The notes below the pieces were generated by a model that worked only from the letters and a program-made list of their open reading frames with translations, was not told where the DNA came from and searched no databases. 64,000 nucleotides of DNA from the NCBI RefSeq assembly GCF_003933735.1, contig NZ_RSED01000005.1, forward strand, positions 186,001 to 250,000. Direction: 5' to 3'. This document shows positions 38,358 through 47,386 of the stretch, one piece after another. The stretch's first letter is position 1. Each line of letters opens with the position of its first letter. The DNA is from Aquabacterium soli. Its GTDB lineage: Bacteria; Pseudomonadota; Gammaproteobacteria; Burkholderiales; Burkholderiaceae_C. The position numbers and the translations under genes are program-made.

Positions 38358-40664
38358 ATGACCACCACGCACAACCTGGGCTTTCCCCGCATCGGCGCCA
38401 AGCGCGAACTGAAGTTCGCCCTGGAGTCCTACTGGAAAGGCCAATCCAGCCGCGACGAGCTCAAGGCGCTGGGCGCGCAATTGCGCCAATGCCACTGGGA
38501 GAACCAATCGGGTCTGGACCTCGTGCCCGTGGGCGATTTCGCCTTCTACGACCAGATGCTGGACATGAGCTTCACGCTGGGCAACCTGCCCGAACGCGTG
38601 CGTGGTTTCCAGGGGGACCCGCTCGACAACTACTTCCGCGTGGCCCGCGGCCGCTCGGCCCAGAACGCCGAGGCCCATGCCGCCTGCTGCGGTGGCGGCG
38701 TGGCCGCGGGCGAGATGACCAAGTGGTTCGATACCAACTACCACTACATCGTGCCGGAGTTCACGGCCTCCACCACCTTCAAGCTGGACGCCACCCGCCT
38801 GCTGGACCAACTGGCTGAAGCCCGCGCTCAAGGTGTCAAGGCCAAGCCGGTGATCATCGGCCCGGTGACCTACCTGGCCTTGGGCAAGGCCAAGGACCAG
38901 ACCAGGGGCGATGCCGACAAGCTGGCGCTGTTGGAGCGCCTGCTGCCCGTGTACGCCGAACTGCTGGACACGCTGGCCGCGCAAGGCGTGGAATGGGTGC
39001 AGATCGACGAGCCCATCCTGGTGACCGAACTCGACGCCGACTGGAAGCATGCGTTCAACACCGCCTACCACCAGCTCAAGGCCAGCAAGGTGAAACTGCT
39101 GCTGGCCACCTACTTCGGGCAACTGCAGGAGAACCAGCATCTGGCCGCCAACCTGCCGGTGGCCGGACTGCACATCGACGCCATCAACGGCCGCGACGAT
39201 GTCCAACCCCTGCTGAACCTGCTGCCTTCGCACAAGGTGCTGTCCCTGGGCGTGATCAACGGCCGCAACATCTGGAAGACCGACCTGGCCGCCGTGCTCG
39301 ACTGGGTCGAGCCCCTGGCCGATCGCCTGGGCGAGCGCCTGTGGATCGCCCCGTCTTGCTCGCTGCTGCATGTGCCGGTGGACCTGGACAGCGAAGTCAA
39401 GCTGGATGCCGACGTGAAGTCGTGGCTGGCCTATGCGCTGCAGAAGCTGGATGAACTGAAGGTGCTGGCCGCCGCCCTCAACAACGGCCGTGCTTCGGTC
39501 AAGGCCGAGCTGGAGGCCAACCAGGCCGCCATCGCTGCTCGCCGCACCTCGCCTCGCGTGAACAACCCGGTTGTGAAGGCCGCCGTGGCCACGCTGGATG
39601 CGGCCCTGGGCCAGCGCCAGAGCGTCTATGGCCAGCGCTCACCCAAGCAGGCGGCCTTGCTGAAGCTGCCGGCCTACCCCACCACCACCATCGGCTCCTT
39701 TCCGCAGACGTCCGACATCCGCCATGCCCGCAGCGAGTACAAGGCTGGTCGCCTGGATGAAGCCGGTTACCAGGCCGCCATGAAGGCCGAGATCGAGCGC
39801 AGCGTGCGCGAGCAGGAAGCGCTGGACCTGGACGTGCTGGTGCACGGTGAGGCTGAGCGCAACGACATGGTCGAGTACTTCGGTGAGCAACTCGATGGCT
39901 ACGCCTTCAGCCAGTTCGGCTGGGTGCAGTCCTATGGTTCACGCTGCGTGAAGCCGCCCATCCTGTTCGGTGACATCAGCCGTCCCAAGGCGATGACGGT
40001 GGAATGGATCAAGTACGCCGCCTCGCTGACCAAGCGCCCCATGAAGGGCATGCTCACGGGCCCCGTCACCATCCTGAACTGGTCCTTCGTGCGGGACGAC
40101 CAGCCCAGGTCGGTGTCGTGCTACCAACTGGCCCTGGCCATCCGCGAAGAGGTGCTGGACCTGGAGAAGGCCGGCATCCGCGTGATCCAGATCGACGAGG
40201 CCGCCCTGCGCGAAGGTCTGCCGCTGCGCAAGGCCCAGTGGCAGACCTACCTGGACTGGGCCGTCGAATCCTTCCGCATCGCCGCCAACGGTGTGGAAGA
40301 CGAAACCCAGATCCACACGCACATGTGCTATTCGGAGTTCAACGACATCATCCAATCCATCGCGGACATGGATGCCGACGTGATCACCATCGAGACCTCG
40401 CGCTCGGACATGGAGCTGCTGGACGCGTTTGAAAACTTCCAGTACCCCAACGAGATCGGCCCAGGCGTATACGACATCCACTCGCCGAACATCCCGACGC
40501 AGGGCCACATCGAACAGCTGATGAAGAAGGCCGCCGAGCGCGTGCCCGCCGAGCGCCTGTGGGTGAACCCCGACTGCGGCCTCAAGACCCGCCAGTGGCC
40601 CGAGGTGATCCCGGCCCTGACCAACATGGTCGCCGCCGCGAAGGCCCTGCGCCAGGCCGCTTGA
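38358..40664 (+). CDS. metE: cobalamin-independent methionine synthase MetE
   Basis: MetE transfers the methyl group from 5-methyl-THF-triglutamate to homocysteine without B12. The 768-residue protein has the N-terminal NLGFPRIG start, the catalytic-domain [10 protein letters not shown] segment, and the zinc ligands His and Cys in HTHMCYSEF plus the late Cys in NPDCGLKTR. The ATG at 38358 has GAGG upstream; an ATG 42 bases earlier is unlikely. Confidence 0.97.
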   Translation: MTTTHNLGFPRIGAKRELKFALESYWKGQSSRDELKALGAQLRQCHWENQSGLDLVPVGDFAFYDQMLDMSFTLGNLPERVRGFQGDPLDNYFRVARGRSAQNAEAHAACCGGGVAAGEMTKWFDTNYHYIVPEFTASTTFKLDATRLLDQLAEARAQGVKAKPVIIGPVTYLALGKAKDQTRGDADKLALLERLLPVYAELLDTLAAQGVEWVQIDEPILVTELDADWKHAFNTAYHQLKASKVKLLLATYFGQLQENQHLAANLPVAGLHIDAINGRDDVQPLLNLLPSHKVLSLGVINGRNIWKTDLAAVLDWVEPLADRLGERLWIAPSCSLLHVPVDLDSEVKLDADVKSWLAYALQKLDELKVLAAALNNGRASVKAELEANQAAIAARRTSPRVNNPVVKAAVATLDAALGQRQSVYGQRSPKQAALLKLPAYPTTTIGSFPQTSDIRHARSEYKAGRLDEAGYQAAMKAEIERSVREQEALDLDVLVHGEAERNDMVEYFGEQLDGYAFSQFGWVQSYGSRCVKPPILFGDISRPKAMTVEWIKYAASLTKRPMKGMLTGPVTILNWSFVRDDQPRSVSCYQLALAIREEVLDLEKAGIRVIQIDEAALREGLPLRKAQWQTYLDWAVESFRIAANGVEDETQIHTHMCYSEFNDIIQSIADMDADVITIETSRSDMELLDAFENFQYPNEIGPGVYDIHSPNIPTQGHIEQLMKKAAERVPAERLWVNPDCGLKTRQWPEVIPALTNMVAAAKALRQAA

Positions 40665-40725
40665 GAGGACGCCCTGGCGCGCGAGCCTGAGCCCAGGCTG
40701 ATCGCGCGGGCATTTGGGCGATCGC

Positions 40726-40751
40726 GCCATGCCTCGACTTCGAGGCATGGC
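40726..40751. terminator. perfect hairpin downstream of metE
   Basis: Two perfect 12-base arms (40726-40737 and 40740-40751) separated by two bases lie 60 bases after the metE stop. There is no T-run, so it may act as a 3'-end stabiliser or a weak terminator. Confidence 0.55.
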
Positions 40752-40780
40752 CGGCCCCCTCGCTATACTCTGGCGCCATC

Positions 40781-41131
40781 ATGGGCCGACGACTGATCGC
40801 CACGCTGGCGAGCCTGATCCTGCTGTGCGCCGCCATTCTCGGGGTGGCATCGGCCCTGCGTGGCCCATGGGTCCAGGCGCCGATGTCGCTGGTGGCCGCG
40901 ATCGACACCGCGGACGGCGTGTCCCTGGACGAAAGCGTCATGGACGATCTGCGCCCCAGCGCCCTGCAGGACGCACCGTCTTCCGGCGGGCTGATCGACC
41001 AGTTGCCGGCCTCGGTTTGGCCTGCCTGGGGCATGGCGAGCCGTGCTGCCGTTTGGGCTCGATCAGGCATGCCGCCATCGCTGCCCTGGCCCTACCTGGG
41101 GGCGCCGCTGCGCCCACCCTCGGCTGCTTGA
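40781..41131 (+). CDS. small hypothetical protein with N-terminal membrane segment
   Basis: A 116-residue open frame starting MGRRLIATLASLILLCAAILGVASALRG-like: basic residues followed by one hydrophobic helix (about residues 5-26), then a polar Asp-rich section and a Pro-rich tail. I do not recognise a family. A TATACT box lies about 20 bases before the ATG, but no Shine-Dalgarno is clear. It precedes a lipoprotein gene on the same strand. It may be a real secreted or anchored small protein, or a chance open frame. Confidence 0.4.
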   Translation: MGRRLIATLASLILLCAAILGVASALRGPWVQAPMSLVAAIDTADGVSLDESVMDDLRPSALQDAPSSGGLIDQLPASVWPAWGMASRAAVWARSGMPPSLPWPYLGAPLRPPSAA

Positions 41132-41195
41132 ACCTCGCCGTCGCACTGCCACTCGTGGGTGGCGCCGACCTCGTTGTTTTCAAGCCCAATTTTTC

Positions 41196-41675
41196 ATGGA
41201 CCACCTTTCCCCGCGGCCTGTTGTGCCGCAAGGGCGGCCGGCTGTCCGGCGCGCCGGCCTTGCTTGGCCTTTGATCCTGGCCCTGTGCGCCCTCTCGGCC
41301 TGCACGGATGGCTATCCGCCCACGCAGCGCGAACCTGTCGAGCCCCAGTTGATGAACACGCAGCAGTTGATCAATGCGCTCAACACCATGGGTCGGCGGG
41401 CGGCCGACGGCAACACGTGGACCTACCGGATGGGCCCGCGCTGTGAACTGCGCGTGAGCTCAGCAGGCCGAGCCGACGCTGTCAACGTCGTCCATCCGCT
41501 CAGCCAGGCCCGTTTCGACCTGGGCTACGACAAGTCACTGCCTGCCTTCGAGGTGCGCCTGCAGCGCCAGGACGACCACACACTGGCCTACCCGCCCTTG
41601 CTCAAGGCGACGGACTGGGCCGATGCGGTATTCGCGCGCAGCGTGCTCTGGCATCTGCAGCAGGATTGCGCCTGA
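41196..41675 (+). CDS. putative lipoprotein of unknown function
   Basis: A 159-residue protein. The N-terminus is basic, then the hydrophobic LAWPLILALCALSAC ends in a lipobox-like LSAC (Cys about residue 36), predicting lipid anchoring. The mature part contains one further Cys in GPRCELRV and one near the C-terminus (QQDCA), which could form a disulfide. I do not recognise the family. The ATG at 41196 is chosen because it gives the full signal; no ribosome binding site is evident. Confidence 0.6.
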   Translation: MDHLSPRPVVPQGRPAVRRAGLAWPLILALCALSACTDGYPPTQREPVEPQLMNTQQLINALNTMGRRAADGNTWTYRMGPRCELRVSSAGRADAVNVVHPLSQARFDLGYDKSLPAFEVRLQRQDDHTLAYPPLLKATDWADAVFARSVLWHLQQDCA

Positions 41676-41734
41676 GGCCCCAGGCCTTGCCCTGACTGGC
41701 GCTGGGGACAGAAGGCCATGGGTATAACGGTGGC

Positions 41735-42748
41735 ATGCGCAGCCCATCGCCCGATTCGCCCCACCAGGCCCTGGACCACCAGGCCTCGCAGGTGCGCATC
41801 GGCATCTCAGGCTGGCGCTACGAGCCGTGGCGCGGCGTGTTTTACCCGGACGGGCTGCCGCAGCGGCGCGAGCTGCAGTTCGCTTCGCGCGCCTTGCCCA
41901 GCATCGAGATCAACGGCACCTTCTACGCGCTGCAGAAGCCACCCAGCTTCGAGGCCTGGTTCCATGACACCCCCGACGATTTCGTGTTCAGTGTGAAGGC
42001 CCCCAAGTTCGTCACGCACACCAGGCGCTTGAGGGACGTGGACAAGCCCATCGCCAACTTCCTGGCCTCTGGCCTGCTGCGCCTGCGGCACAAGCTGGGC
42101 CCCATCCTGTGGCAGTTCCCACCGAGCTTTCGCTTCGATGCGGCATTGTTCGAGGATTTCCTGGCGCAGCTGCCGCATGACACCGAGGCCGCGCTCAAGG
42201 TCGCGCGCGGGCACGATGCCTTCATGGCTGACCGCGTGCACCTGGCCATCGACGCCAGGCGCCCGCTGCGGCATGCCATCGAGATCCGCCACCAGAGTTT
42301 CGTGGATGGGGCCTTCATCGACCTGTTGCGCAGGCACCGGGTGGCGCTGGTCGTGGCCGACACGGCGGGCAAGTGGCCTTTGCTGGAAGAGCCCACCTCG
42401 GATCTGATGTACCTGCGCCTGCACGGCGACAAGGAGCTCTATGCCAGCGGCTACAGCGAGGCCGCGCTGGACCGTTGGGCCGAGCGCATCCGCGCCTGGC
42501 GACGCGGTGGGCAACCCAAGGATGCCCACACGGTGGACGGCGCCCAGGCCAAGGCGGCGCATCCCGGGCACCGCGACATCCATGTCTACTTCGACAACGA
42601 CATCAAGGTGCGTGCACCCTTCGATGCCGCCCGCCTGATGCACAAGCTGGGGCTGGCCGACACGCTCAACCAGGACGGTCACTTCGAGGTGACGCTGCCC
42701 ATCGAGCAAAAGGGTGCGGCCGCAGACGGCAAAAAGCCCCGCGCATAG
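41735..42748 (+). CDS. DUF72 (YecE-like) family protein
   Basis: A 337-residue TIM-barrel-like protein. Family marks include RIGISGWRYEPWRGVFYP near the N-terminus, EINGTFYALQKP, FVFSVKAPKFVTH and LGPILWQFPPSF, and later YLRLHGDKELY. The function of DUF72 is not established. Its last codons and stop lie inside a terminator hairpin that serves the gene on the opposite strand. Confidence 0.9.
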   Translation: MRSPSPDSPHQALDHQASQVRIGISGWRYEPWRGVFYPDGLPQRRELQFASRALPSIEINGTFYALQKPPSFEAWFHDTPDDFVFSVKAPKFVTHTRRLRDVDKPIANFLASGLLRLRHKLGPILWQFPPSFRFDAALFEDFLAQLPHDTEAALKVARGHDAFMADRVHLAIDARRPLRHAIEIRHQSFVDGAFIDLLRRHRVALVVADTAGKWPLLEEPTSDLMYLRLHGDKELYASGYSEAALDRWAERIRAWRRGGQPKDAHTVDGAQAKAAHPGHRDIHVYFDNDIKVRAPFDAARLMHKLGLADTLNQDGHFEVTLPIEQKGAAADGKKPRA

Positions 42749-42755
42749 GCGGGGC
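42731..42755 (-). terminator. intrinsic terminator for the small His/Lys-rich gene
   Basis: A 7-bp GC stem (42736-42742 with 42749-42755) with a 6-base loop is followed on the minus strand by five T residues (42735-42731). The TAG stop of the DUF72 gene (42746-42748) falls in the loop, so the terminator of one gene is built into the coding end of its convergent neighbour. Confidence 0.85.
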
Positions 42756-42776
42756 CCGGGCCGTCTTGCAGAAGAC

Positions 42777-42974
42777 TTACTTGGCGACGGACGTGCCGGC
42801 AGCGCTGTGCTGATGGGCGGTCTTGTGGGCGGCCTTGTGCTTCTTGGCAGCGTGCTGCTTGCTCACGTGCTTGGCAACAGGGGCCTTGGTGTCGGCGGGC
42901 GTTGGCACGGCGGCGAACGAGGCTGCGGCAAAAGCAGAGAGAGCGGTGGCAGCGAGGATCGACTTGGTAGACAT
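42777..42974 (-). CDS. small exported His/Lys/Ala-rich protein
   Basis: A 65-residue protein. A clean signal peptide (MSTKSILAATALSAFAAASFA) would be cut near residues 20-22. The mature ~44 residues are dominated by Lys, His and Ala (KHVSKQHAAKKHKAAHKTAHQH) with no Cys. No family recognised. A strong intrinsic terminator sits right after the stop and AAGG lies eight bases before the ATG, so it is likely a genuine, self-contained gene. The His content might bind metal, and a copper-related set lies just downstream, but this is only suggestive. Confidence 0.75.
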   Translation of the reverse strand: MSTKSILAATALSAFAAASFAAVPTPADTKAPVAKHVSKQHAAKKHKAAHKTAHQHSAAGTSVAK

Positions 42975-43126
42975 GGCGGTTACCTTGGAGGGTGAGGCCC
43001 GTACGCTGGGCCTCTGGAGCCGGCCCGATGTGCCGGGCTTGTGGGTTCAACGGCCCGCCCCGTCGCCGGGTTGACCGTCTTTTTGCAGGCTTTGTCCCCG
43101 TTCAGGTCCCGCTTAGAATCAACGGC

Positions 43127-43501
43127 ATGAGCTGGCCCGGCTTCCTGTCACCGCATCGCCTTGCGCGCCACACCCTGGTGGTGGCGTGCCTGGTCATGGT
43201 GATGCTGGGCCAGTCGTGGTGGTCCAGCTTCCGGGCCGTGGCCATGGTCACCGGCATCGAAGTCTGCAGCGCCGAAGGCTCACGCCTGGTCGACGAGCAA
43301 GGCCGTCCCTTGCCATCACAGATGTCCCACGCGGGCCATGACTGCTGCTCTGGCGGCCCGGTCGATGCCCTCGTGCCCCATGTCCAGCCCCTGCCGGCGA
43401 TGTCGCAGCGCCACCGCACGCCGGTCGATGCCCACCGCCCGGGCTGGCTCGATGCCGAATGGCATGGCCCGCTGTCACGCGGGCCGCCCCTGATCGCCTG
43501 A
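43127..43501 (+). CDS. DUF2946 family protein
   Basis: A 124-residue protein with an N-terminal hydrophobic segment (LVVACLVMVMLGQSWW). The motifs VCSAEG near residue 45 and AGHDCCSG near 70 are the Cys/His pattern of DUF2946. Members are often found beside TonB receptors and copper genes. I chose the ATG at 43127; the longer frame upstream is not family-like. It is followed by the TonB receptor and the YcnI-like gene on the same strand. Confidence 0.8.
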   Translation: MSWPGFLSPHRLARHTLVVACLVMVMLGQSWWSSFRAVAMVTGIEVCSAEGSRLVDEQGRPLPSQMSHAGHDCCSGGPVDALVPHVQPLPAMSQRHRTPVDAHRPGWLDAEWHGPLSRGPPLIA

Positions 43502-43598
43502 ATCGAGCACACCGGTGGGTCCATGGTTTGCCTGCGCACGCAAGAGCGTGGCGCACGTGCATGGCCCGAGCCTGTCTTCCTTTCCGGAGATCATCTTG

Positions 43599-45713
43599 AT
43601 GTCTTCCCCCTCCCGGCCCCAGTGGGCCGTGTGGCCACTGTGCGTGGCCGCTTGTTCCGTGGCGCCCGTGTGGGCGCAATCTGTGGCCACACCCGTTGCG
43701 GCAGCCGCCTCGCAGGCCGGCCCCGCCAACGCCTTGCCCACCGTCCGTGTCAGCGCCCATCGTGACCCGGACAAATCCACCCTGACGCAGCCTGACGTGC
43801 GCACCGCGCGCGACCGAATCCAGCGCACACCCGGTGGCGCCGCGGTGGTCGATGCCGACGACTACGCCGAAGGGCGCGTGTCCACCTTGAGCGACGCGCT
43901 GGGCATGGCCACCGGCGTGTTCGTGCAGCCGCGCTTCGGCGCGGAAGAGTCGCGCATCAGCATCCGCGGTTCCGGCCTGCAGCGCACGGCGCACGGGCGC
44001 GGTCTCAAGCTGATGCAGGATGGCGTGCCGCTCAACCTGGCCGATGGCAGCTTCGATTTCCAGGCGGTGGAAGCGCTCACCGCGCGCTATGTCGAGGTCT
44101 GGCGCGGCGCCAATGCCCTGCAGTACGGCAGCAGCACCCTGGGCGGGGCCGTGAACTTCGTGTCCCCCAATGGCTACAACGCCGACAAGGCCCGCGTGCG
44201 CCTGGAGGGCGGCAGCCACGGCTACGCACGGGCGCTTGTGTCCGCCGGCACCGTGCTGGGCGCGGTCGATCTGTACGTGTCCAGCAGCCTCTTCCAGCAG
44301 GATGGCTTTCGCGACCATGCCCGCCAGGACACCCGCCGCAACTTCGCCAACCTGGGCTGGCAATTGGGCGACAAGCTCGAGACGCGCTTCTACCTGGGCT
44401 CGGTGAGCAGCGATTCGGAACTGCCGGGCTCGCTCACGAAGGCGCAGATGCGTGCCAACCCACGCCAGGCCAATGCGGCCGCGGTCAGTGGCGACCAGCA
44501 CCGCGACATCGACTGGACCCGCCTGTCCAACAAGACCGTCTACCGGCCCGATGCGCAGCAGCAGCTGGAGTTCTTCGTCTACGCCTCGGACAAGAAGCTG
44601 CACCACCCCATCCCTTTCGTGCTTGATCAGCGCAACCGGGACCAGGGGCTGGAGCTGCGCTATGTCAACGAAGCGCCCCTGTTCGACCATGCCAACCGCT
44701 TCGTGGTGGGCCTGAGCGCCAGCCAGGGCCGCACCAGTGAAGACCGCTACGCCAATGTGGGCGGGGCCAGCGGCGCACGCACGGATGCGAGCACGCAGAC
44801 CTCGCGCAACACCGAGCTCTATGCCGAAAACCAGTGGCGCGTGCTGCCCAGCCTGGGGCTGGTGGCCGGCCTGCAGGCGGTGCAGTCGTCCCGCAAGCTG
44901 GTGGACCGCTACGTGCCGGCCGGGCAGGCCAGCAACAGCTTCACGCTCGACTACGACGGCTTCTCGCCCAAACTGGGCGTGCTCTACGACCTGCGCCCCG
45001 GCGTGCAGCTGTTCGCCAACCTGTCGCGCGGGTATGAGCCGCCCACCTTCAGCGAGCTGGCCGGCGGCACCTACCCGCTGCCCAACCCGGCGCAGCGCGC
45101 CACCACGCTGGAGCTGGGCAGCCGGGGCCGCCTGGGGCCGCAGCTGCAGTGGGATGTGGCGCTGTACGAGGCGCGGCTGGAGAACGAGTTGCTGCAGACC
45201 TCGCTCAACGGCGGCGGGGCGGACACCACGGTGGCTGTGCCGCACACCGTGCACCGCGGGCTGGAGCTGGGCCTGGCCGGCCAGGCAGCGCGCGGCGCCA
45301 TCGGCCAAGTGGAGTGGAAGCTCAATGCCCTGTGGAACGACTTCCGCTTCCGCGACGATCCCACCTATGGCCGGCGCCAGCTGCCCGGCATTCCGTCGGT
45401 GTTCGCGCGTGCCCAGCTGGGCTACCGCTTCAACCGTGGGCACACACTGGTCGCGCTCACCGCCGAGCACGCCGGCCGCTATGCCGTGGACTTTGCCGAC
45501 ACCCTGCATGCCGATGCCTACACGGTGTGGGGCCTCAAGGCCAGTGGTGACCTCCGTGAAGGCCTGAGCTGGTTTGTGGAGGGCCGCAACCTGGGCGACA
45601 AGACCTATGCGTCCGCCACCGGCGTGGTGCGCGTGGCCACGCCCGCTTCGGCGCAGTTTCTGCCCGGCGACGGGCGCGCCGTCTACGCCGGCCTGGACTG
45701 GCGCTTCAACTGA
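43599..45713 (+). CDS. TonB-dependent outer membrane receptor
   Basis: A 704-residue protein. A signal peptide ends near VWAQS. A plug domain follows (GGAAVVDADDYAEG, RISIRGSGLQRT, GVPLNLADGSFD, YGSSTLGGAVNFVSP), then a long beta barrel that closes with GLDWRFN, an aromatic-ended C-terminus typical of outer membrane porins. GGAG lies nine bases before the ATG at 43599. Substrate is not defined by sequence; the neighbours (DUF2946, YcnI-like) suggest copper or a copper chelate. Iron-chelate uptake remains possible. Confidence 0.9.
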   Translation: MSSPSRPQWAVWPLCVAACSVAPVWAQSVATPVAAAASQAGPANALPTVRVSAHRDPDKSTLTQPDVRTARDRIQRTPGGAAVVDADDYAEGRVSTLSDALGMATGVFVQPRFGAEESRISIRGSGLQRTAHGRGLKLMQDGVPLNLADGSFDFQAVEALTARYVEVWRGANALQYGSSTLGGAVNFVSPNGYNADKARVRLEGGSHGYARALVSAGTVLGAVDLYVSSSLFQQDGFRDHARQDTRRNFANLGWQLGDKLETRFYLGSVSSDSELPGSLTKAQMRANPRQANAAAVSGDQHRDIDWTRLSNKTVYRPDAQQQLEFFVYASDKKLHHPIPFVLDQRNRDQGLELRYVNEAPLFDHANRFVVGLSASQGRTSEDRYANVGGASGARTDASTQTSRNTELYAENQWRVLPSLGLVAGLQAVQSSRKLVDRYVPAGQASNSFTLDYDGFSPKLGVLYDLRPGVQLFANLSRGYEPPTFSELAGGTYPLPNPAQRATTLELGSRGRLGPQLQWDVALYEARLENELLQTSLNGGGADTTVAVPHTVHRGLELGLAGQAARGAIGQVEWKLNALWNDFRFRDDPTYGRRQLPGIPSVFARAQLGYRFNRGHTLVALTAEHAGRYAVDFADTLHADAYTVWGLKASGDLREGLSWFVEGRNLGDKTYASATGVVRVATPASAQFLPGDGRAVYAGLDWRFN

Positions 45714-45728
45714 CCACCGGAGACCGCG

Positions 45729-46313
45729 ATGACGATCAAGATGATCCGCTCCACCACCCCCCGCGTTGCGTGGTTCGCGCTGCTGGGTTCACTGGCCTGC
45801 CTGGGCACGGCCCAGGCCCACATCACGCTCAGCAGCGACACGGCCGCCGCCGGGGCCTATGCCCGTGTGGTGCTGCGCGTGCCGCATGGCTGCGGGGCCA
45901 GCCCCACCACGGGCATCACCGTGCAGGTGCCTGCCGGCTACTTGCTGGTGCGTCCGATGCCCAAGCCGGGCTGGACGCTGACCCTGGAGAAAGCCCCGCT
46001 CAAGCCGCCGCTGCGCCTGCATGGCCGCGAGATCGGCCAGACCACGGCGCAGGTGCGCTGGCAGGGCGGCCCCCTGCCGGCGGACCAGTTCGACGAGTTC
46101 GTGCTGCTGGGCAAGCTCGACGATCAGGCCGCCGGGCCGTTGGCGCTGCGCGTGGTGCAGACCTGCGAGCAGGGCTCGATCGACTGGGCGGGCGGGGCAG
46201 ATTCCGCCACGCCGGCCCCGGTGCTCGACGTGGTGCCAGCGGTTCCCGCGGCACCGCTCGGCGCGGTCAGCCCCAAGGGGCCGGCCCATACCGGGCACGG
46301 GCACCAGCATTGA
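45729..46313 (+). CDS. YcnI-like (DUF1775) copper-binding periplasmic protein
   Basis: A 194-residue protein. The signal peptide ends in AQA followed by HITLSS, so the mature protein would begin with His, as in YcnI, whose N-terminal His helps bind Cu(II). The DUF1775 core is visible (YARVVLRVPHGC, PTTGITVQVPAGY, KPGWTL). The C-terminus ends GHGHQH, a further possible metal site. B. subtilis YcnI usually also has a C-terminal membrane helix; I see none here. It starts 15 bases after the TonB receptor stop. Confidence 0.88.
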   Translation: MTIKMIRSTTPRVAWFALLGSLACLGTAQAHITLSSDTAAAGAYARVVLRVPHGCGASPTTGITVQVPAGYLLVRPMPKPGWTLTLEKAPLKPPLRLHGREIGQTTAQVRWQGGPLPADQFDEFVLLGKLDDQAAGPLALRVVQTCEQGSIDWAGGADSATPAPVLDVVPAVPAAPLGAVSPKGPAHTGHGHQH

Positions 46314-46322
46314 AGCTGAGGC

Positions 46323-47243
46323 TCACTGTCCCGCAGCGTGCAGCGCGTTGCCGGCGGCCACCGCGTCGCCGGTGCGCGTGAAGGTGTCCAGCCACGTGCC
46401 GTAGCTGGGCATCTCTTCCAGCTTCCAGGGATGGAAGCCCGGCTTGTAATACGCAAAGTAGTAGCCCAGCGTGGGGATGAACAGCCCACCCGGCTTGTAG
46501 AACCACCACAGCCCGCGCGCCCACAGGCCCATGCGCTGGCGGAAGCTGAAGCCATCGACCTTGAGCATGTGGTTCAGGATGCCGGCCACCGTCAGCGGAA
46601 AGCCGAAGGTCACCGTCAGCATGGGCAGCACACGGCTGAGGTAGCCGGCCTGGGCCACCTTGGTCAGCACATCGTAGGCCACGGCCTTGTGCTCGACCTC
46701 TTCGATCGCATGCCAGGCGTACATGGCACGCACGCGCGGGTCGCTGGCATCCAGCAGTTCGCGCCGCTCGAAGAAGCAGGTGCACATCATGGCCGTCAGG
46801 TGCTCCAGTGCGGCCGTGATGCCCACGCGCTGGCGCGAGGTGGTCACCTTGGGCGCATCCACAAAGAAGCGCTGCTGCAGCTCGGCCTCGATCGCGTCGA
46901 TGTCGATGCCCTGCGCCTTGAGCCGGTTGTTGTACTGGCGGTGCACCATGCTGTGCTGCGCTTCCTGCCGCGTGAAGTCCTTGACCTCCTGCAGCAGCTT
47001 GGGGTCGGTGATCTGGTCGCGGTATTCGCGCACGCTGGTGATGAAGAACTTCTCGCCCTGCGGGAACAGGGTGGACATGGCGTCGAAGAAGCGGGTCTTG
47101 AACGGGTCACCGCCCATCCAGTACTTGGGGATGTCGCCGTCCAGGCCGAAATCCAGGTTCTCGCGCGGCACGATGGCTGCGTGGTGGGCATCGGCCGATG
47201 CACCTTGGTCTTGGTCGCCGTGATGATGGGAATGGCTGCTCAT
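46323..47243 (-). CDS. predicted metal-dependent hydrolase (PF10118, ferritin-like)
   Basis: A 306-residue protein. The N-terminus is His-rich (MSSHSHHHGD), and a helical core carries metal-ligand patterns: EAQHSMVH, TAALEHLTA, and AIEEVEHKAVAYD. These E/ExxH motifs fit a di-metal four-helix bundle of the predicted-hydrolase family often found with lipid or hydrocarbon genes. Aromatic, hydrophobic C-terminal stretches hint at membrane contact. The ATG at 47241-47243 has AGAGGAG six bases upstream. Function unproven. Confidence 0.82.
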   Translation of the reverse strand: MSSHSHHHGDQDQGASADAHHAAIVPRENLDFGLDGDIPKYWMGGDPFKTRFFDAMSTLFPQGEKFFITSVREYRDQITDPKLLQEVKDFTRQEAQHSMVHRQYNNRLKAQGIDIDAIEAELQQRFFVDAPKVTTSRQRVGITAALEHLTAMMCTCFFERRELLDASDPRVRAMYAWHAIEEVEHKAVAYDVLTKVAQAGYLSRVLPMLTVTFGFPLTVAGILNHMLKVDGFSFRQRMGLWARGLWWFYKPGGLFIPTLGYYFAYYKPGFHPWKLEEMPSYGTWLDTFTRTGDAVAAGNALHAAGQ

Positions 47244-47386
47244 GTGGGCTCCTCTTGTGCGTCGCCAGGTGCTCATGTGAGGGCCGGCGGCATGTTGTTC
47301 AACATGGGGACACTGTAGGCAAAGGGGCTGCCTGCCGTACAGGCCACCGTGCGACAGACAAGGGACCGTTGCCGACAGGGCCTGGG

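Noticed and set aside
43502..43598. Cobalamin riboswitch before the TonB receptor gene
   Set aside because: The gap is only 97 bases, too short for the aptamer, and no B12-box-like sequence is visible.
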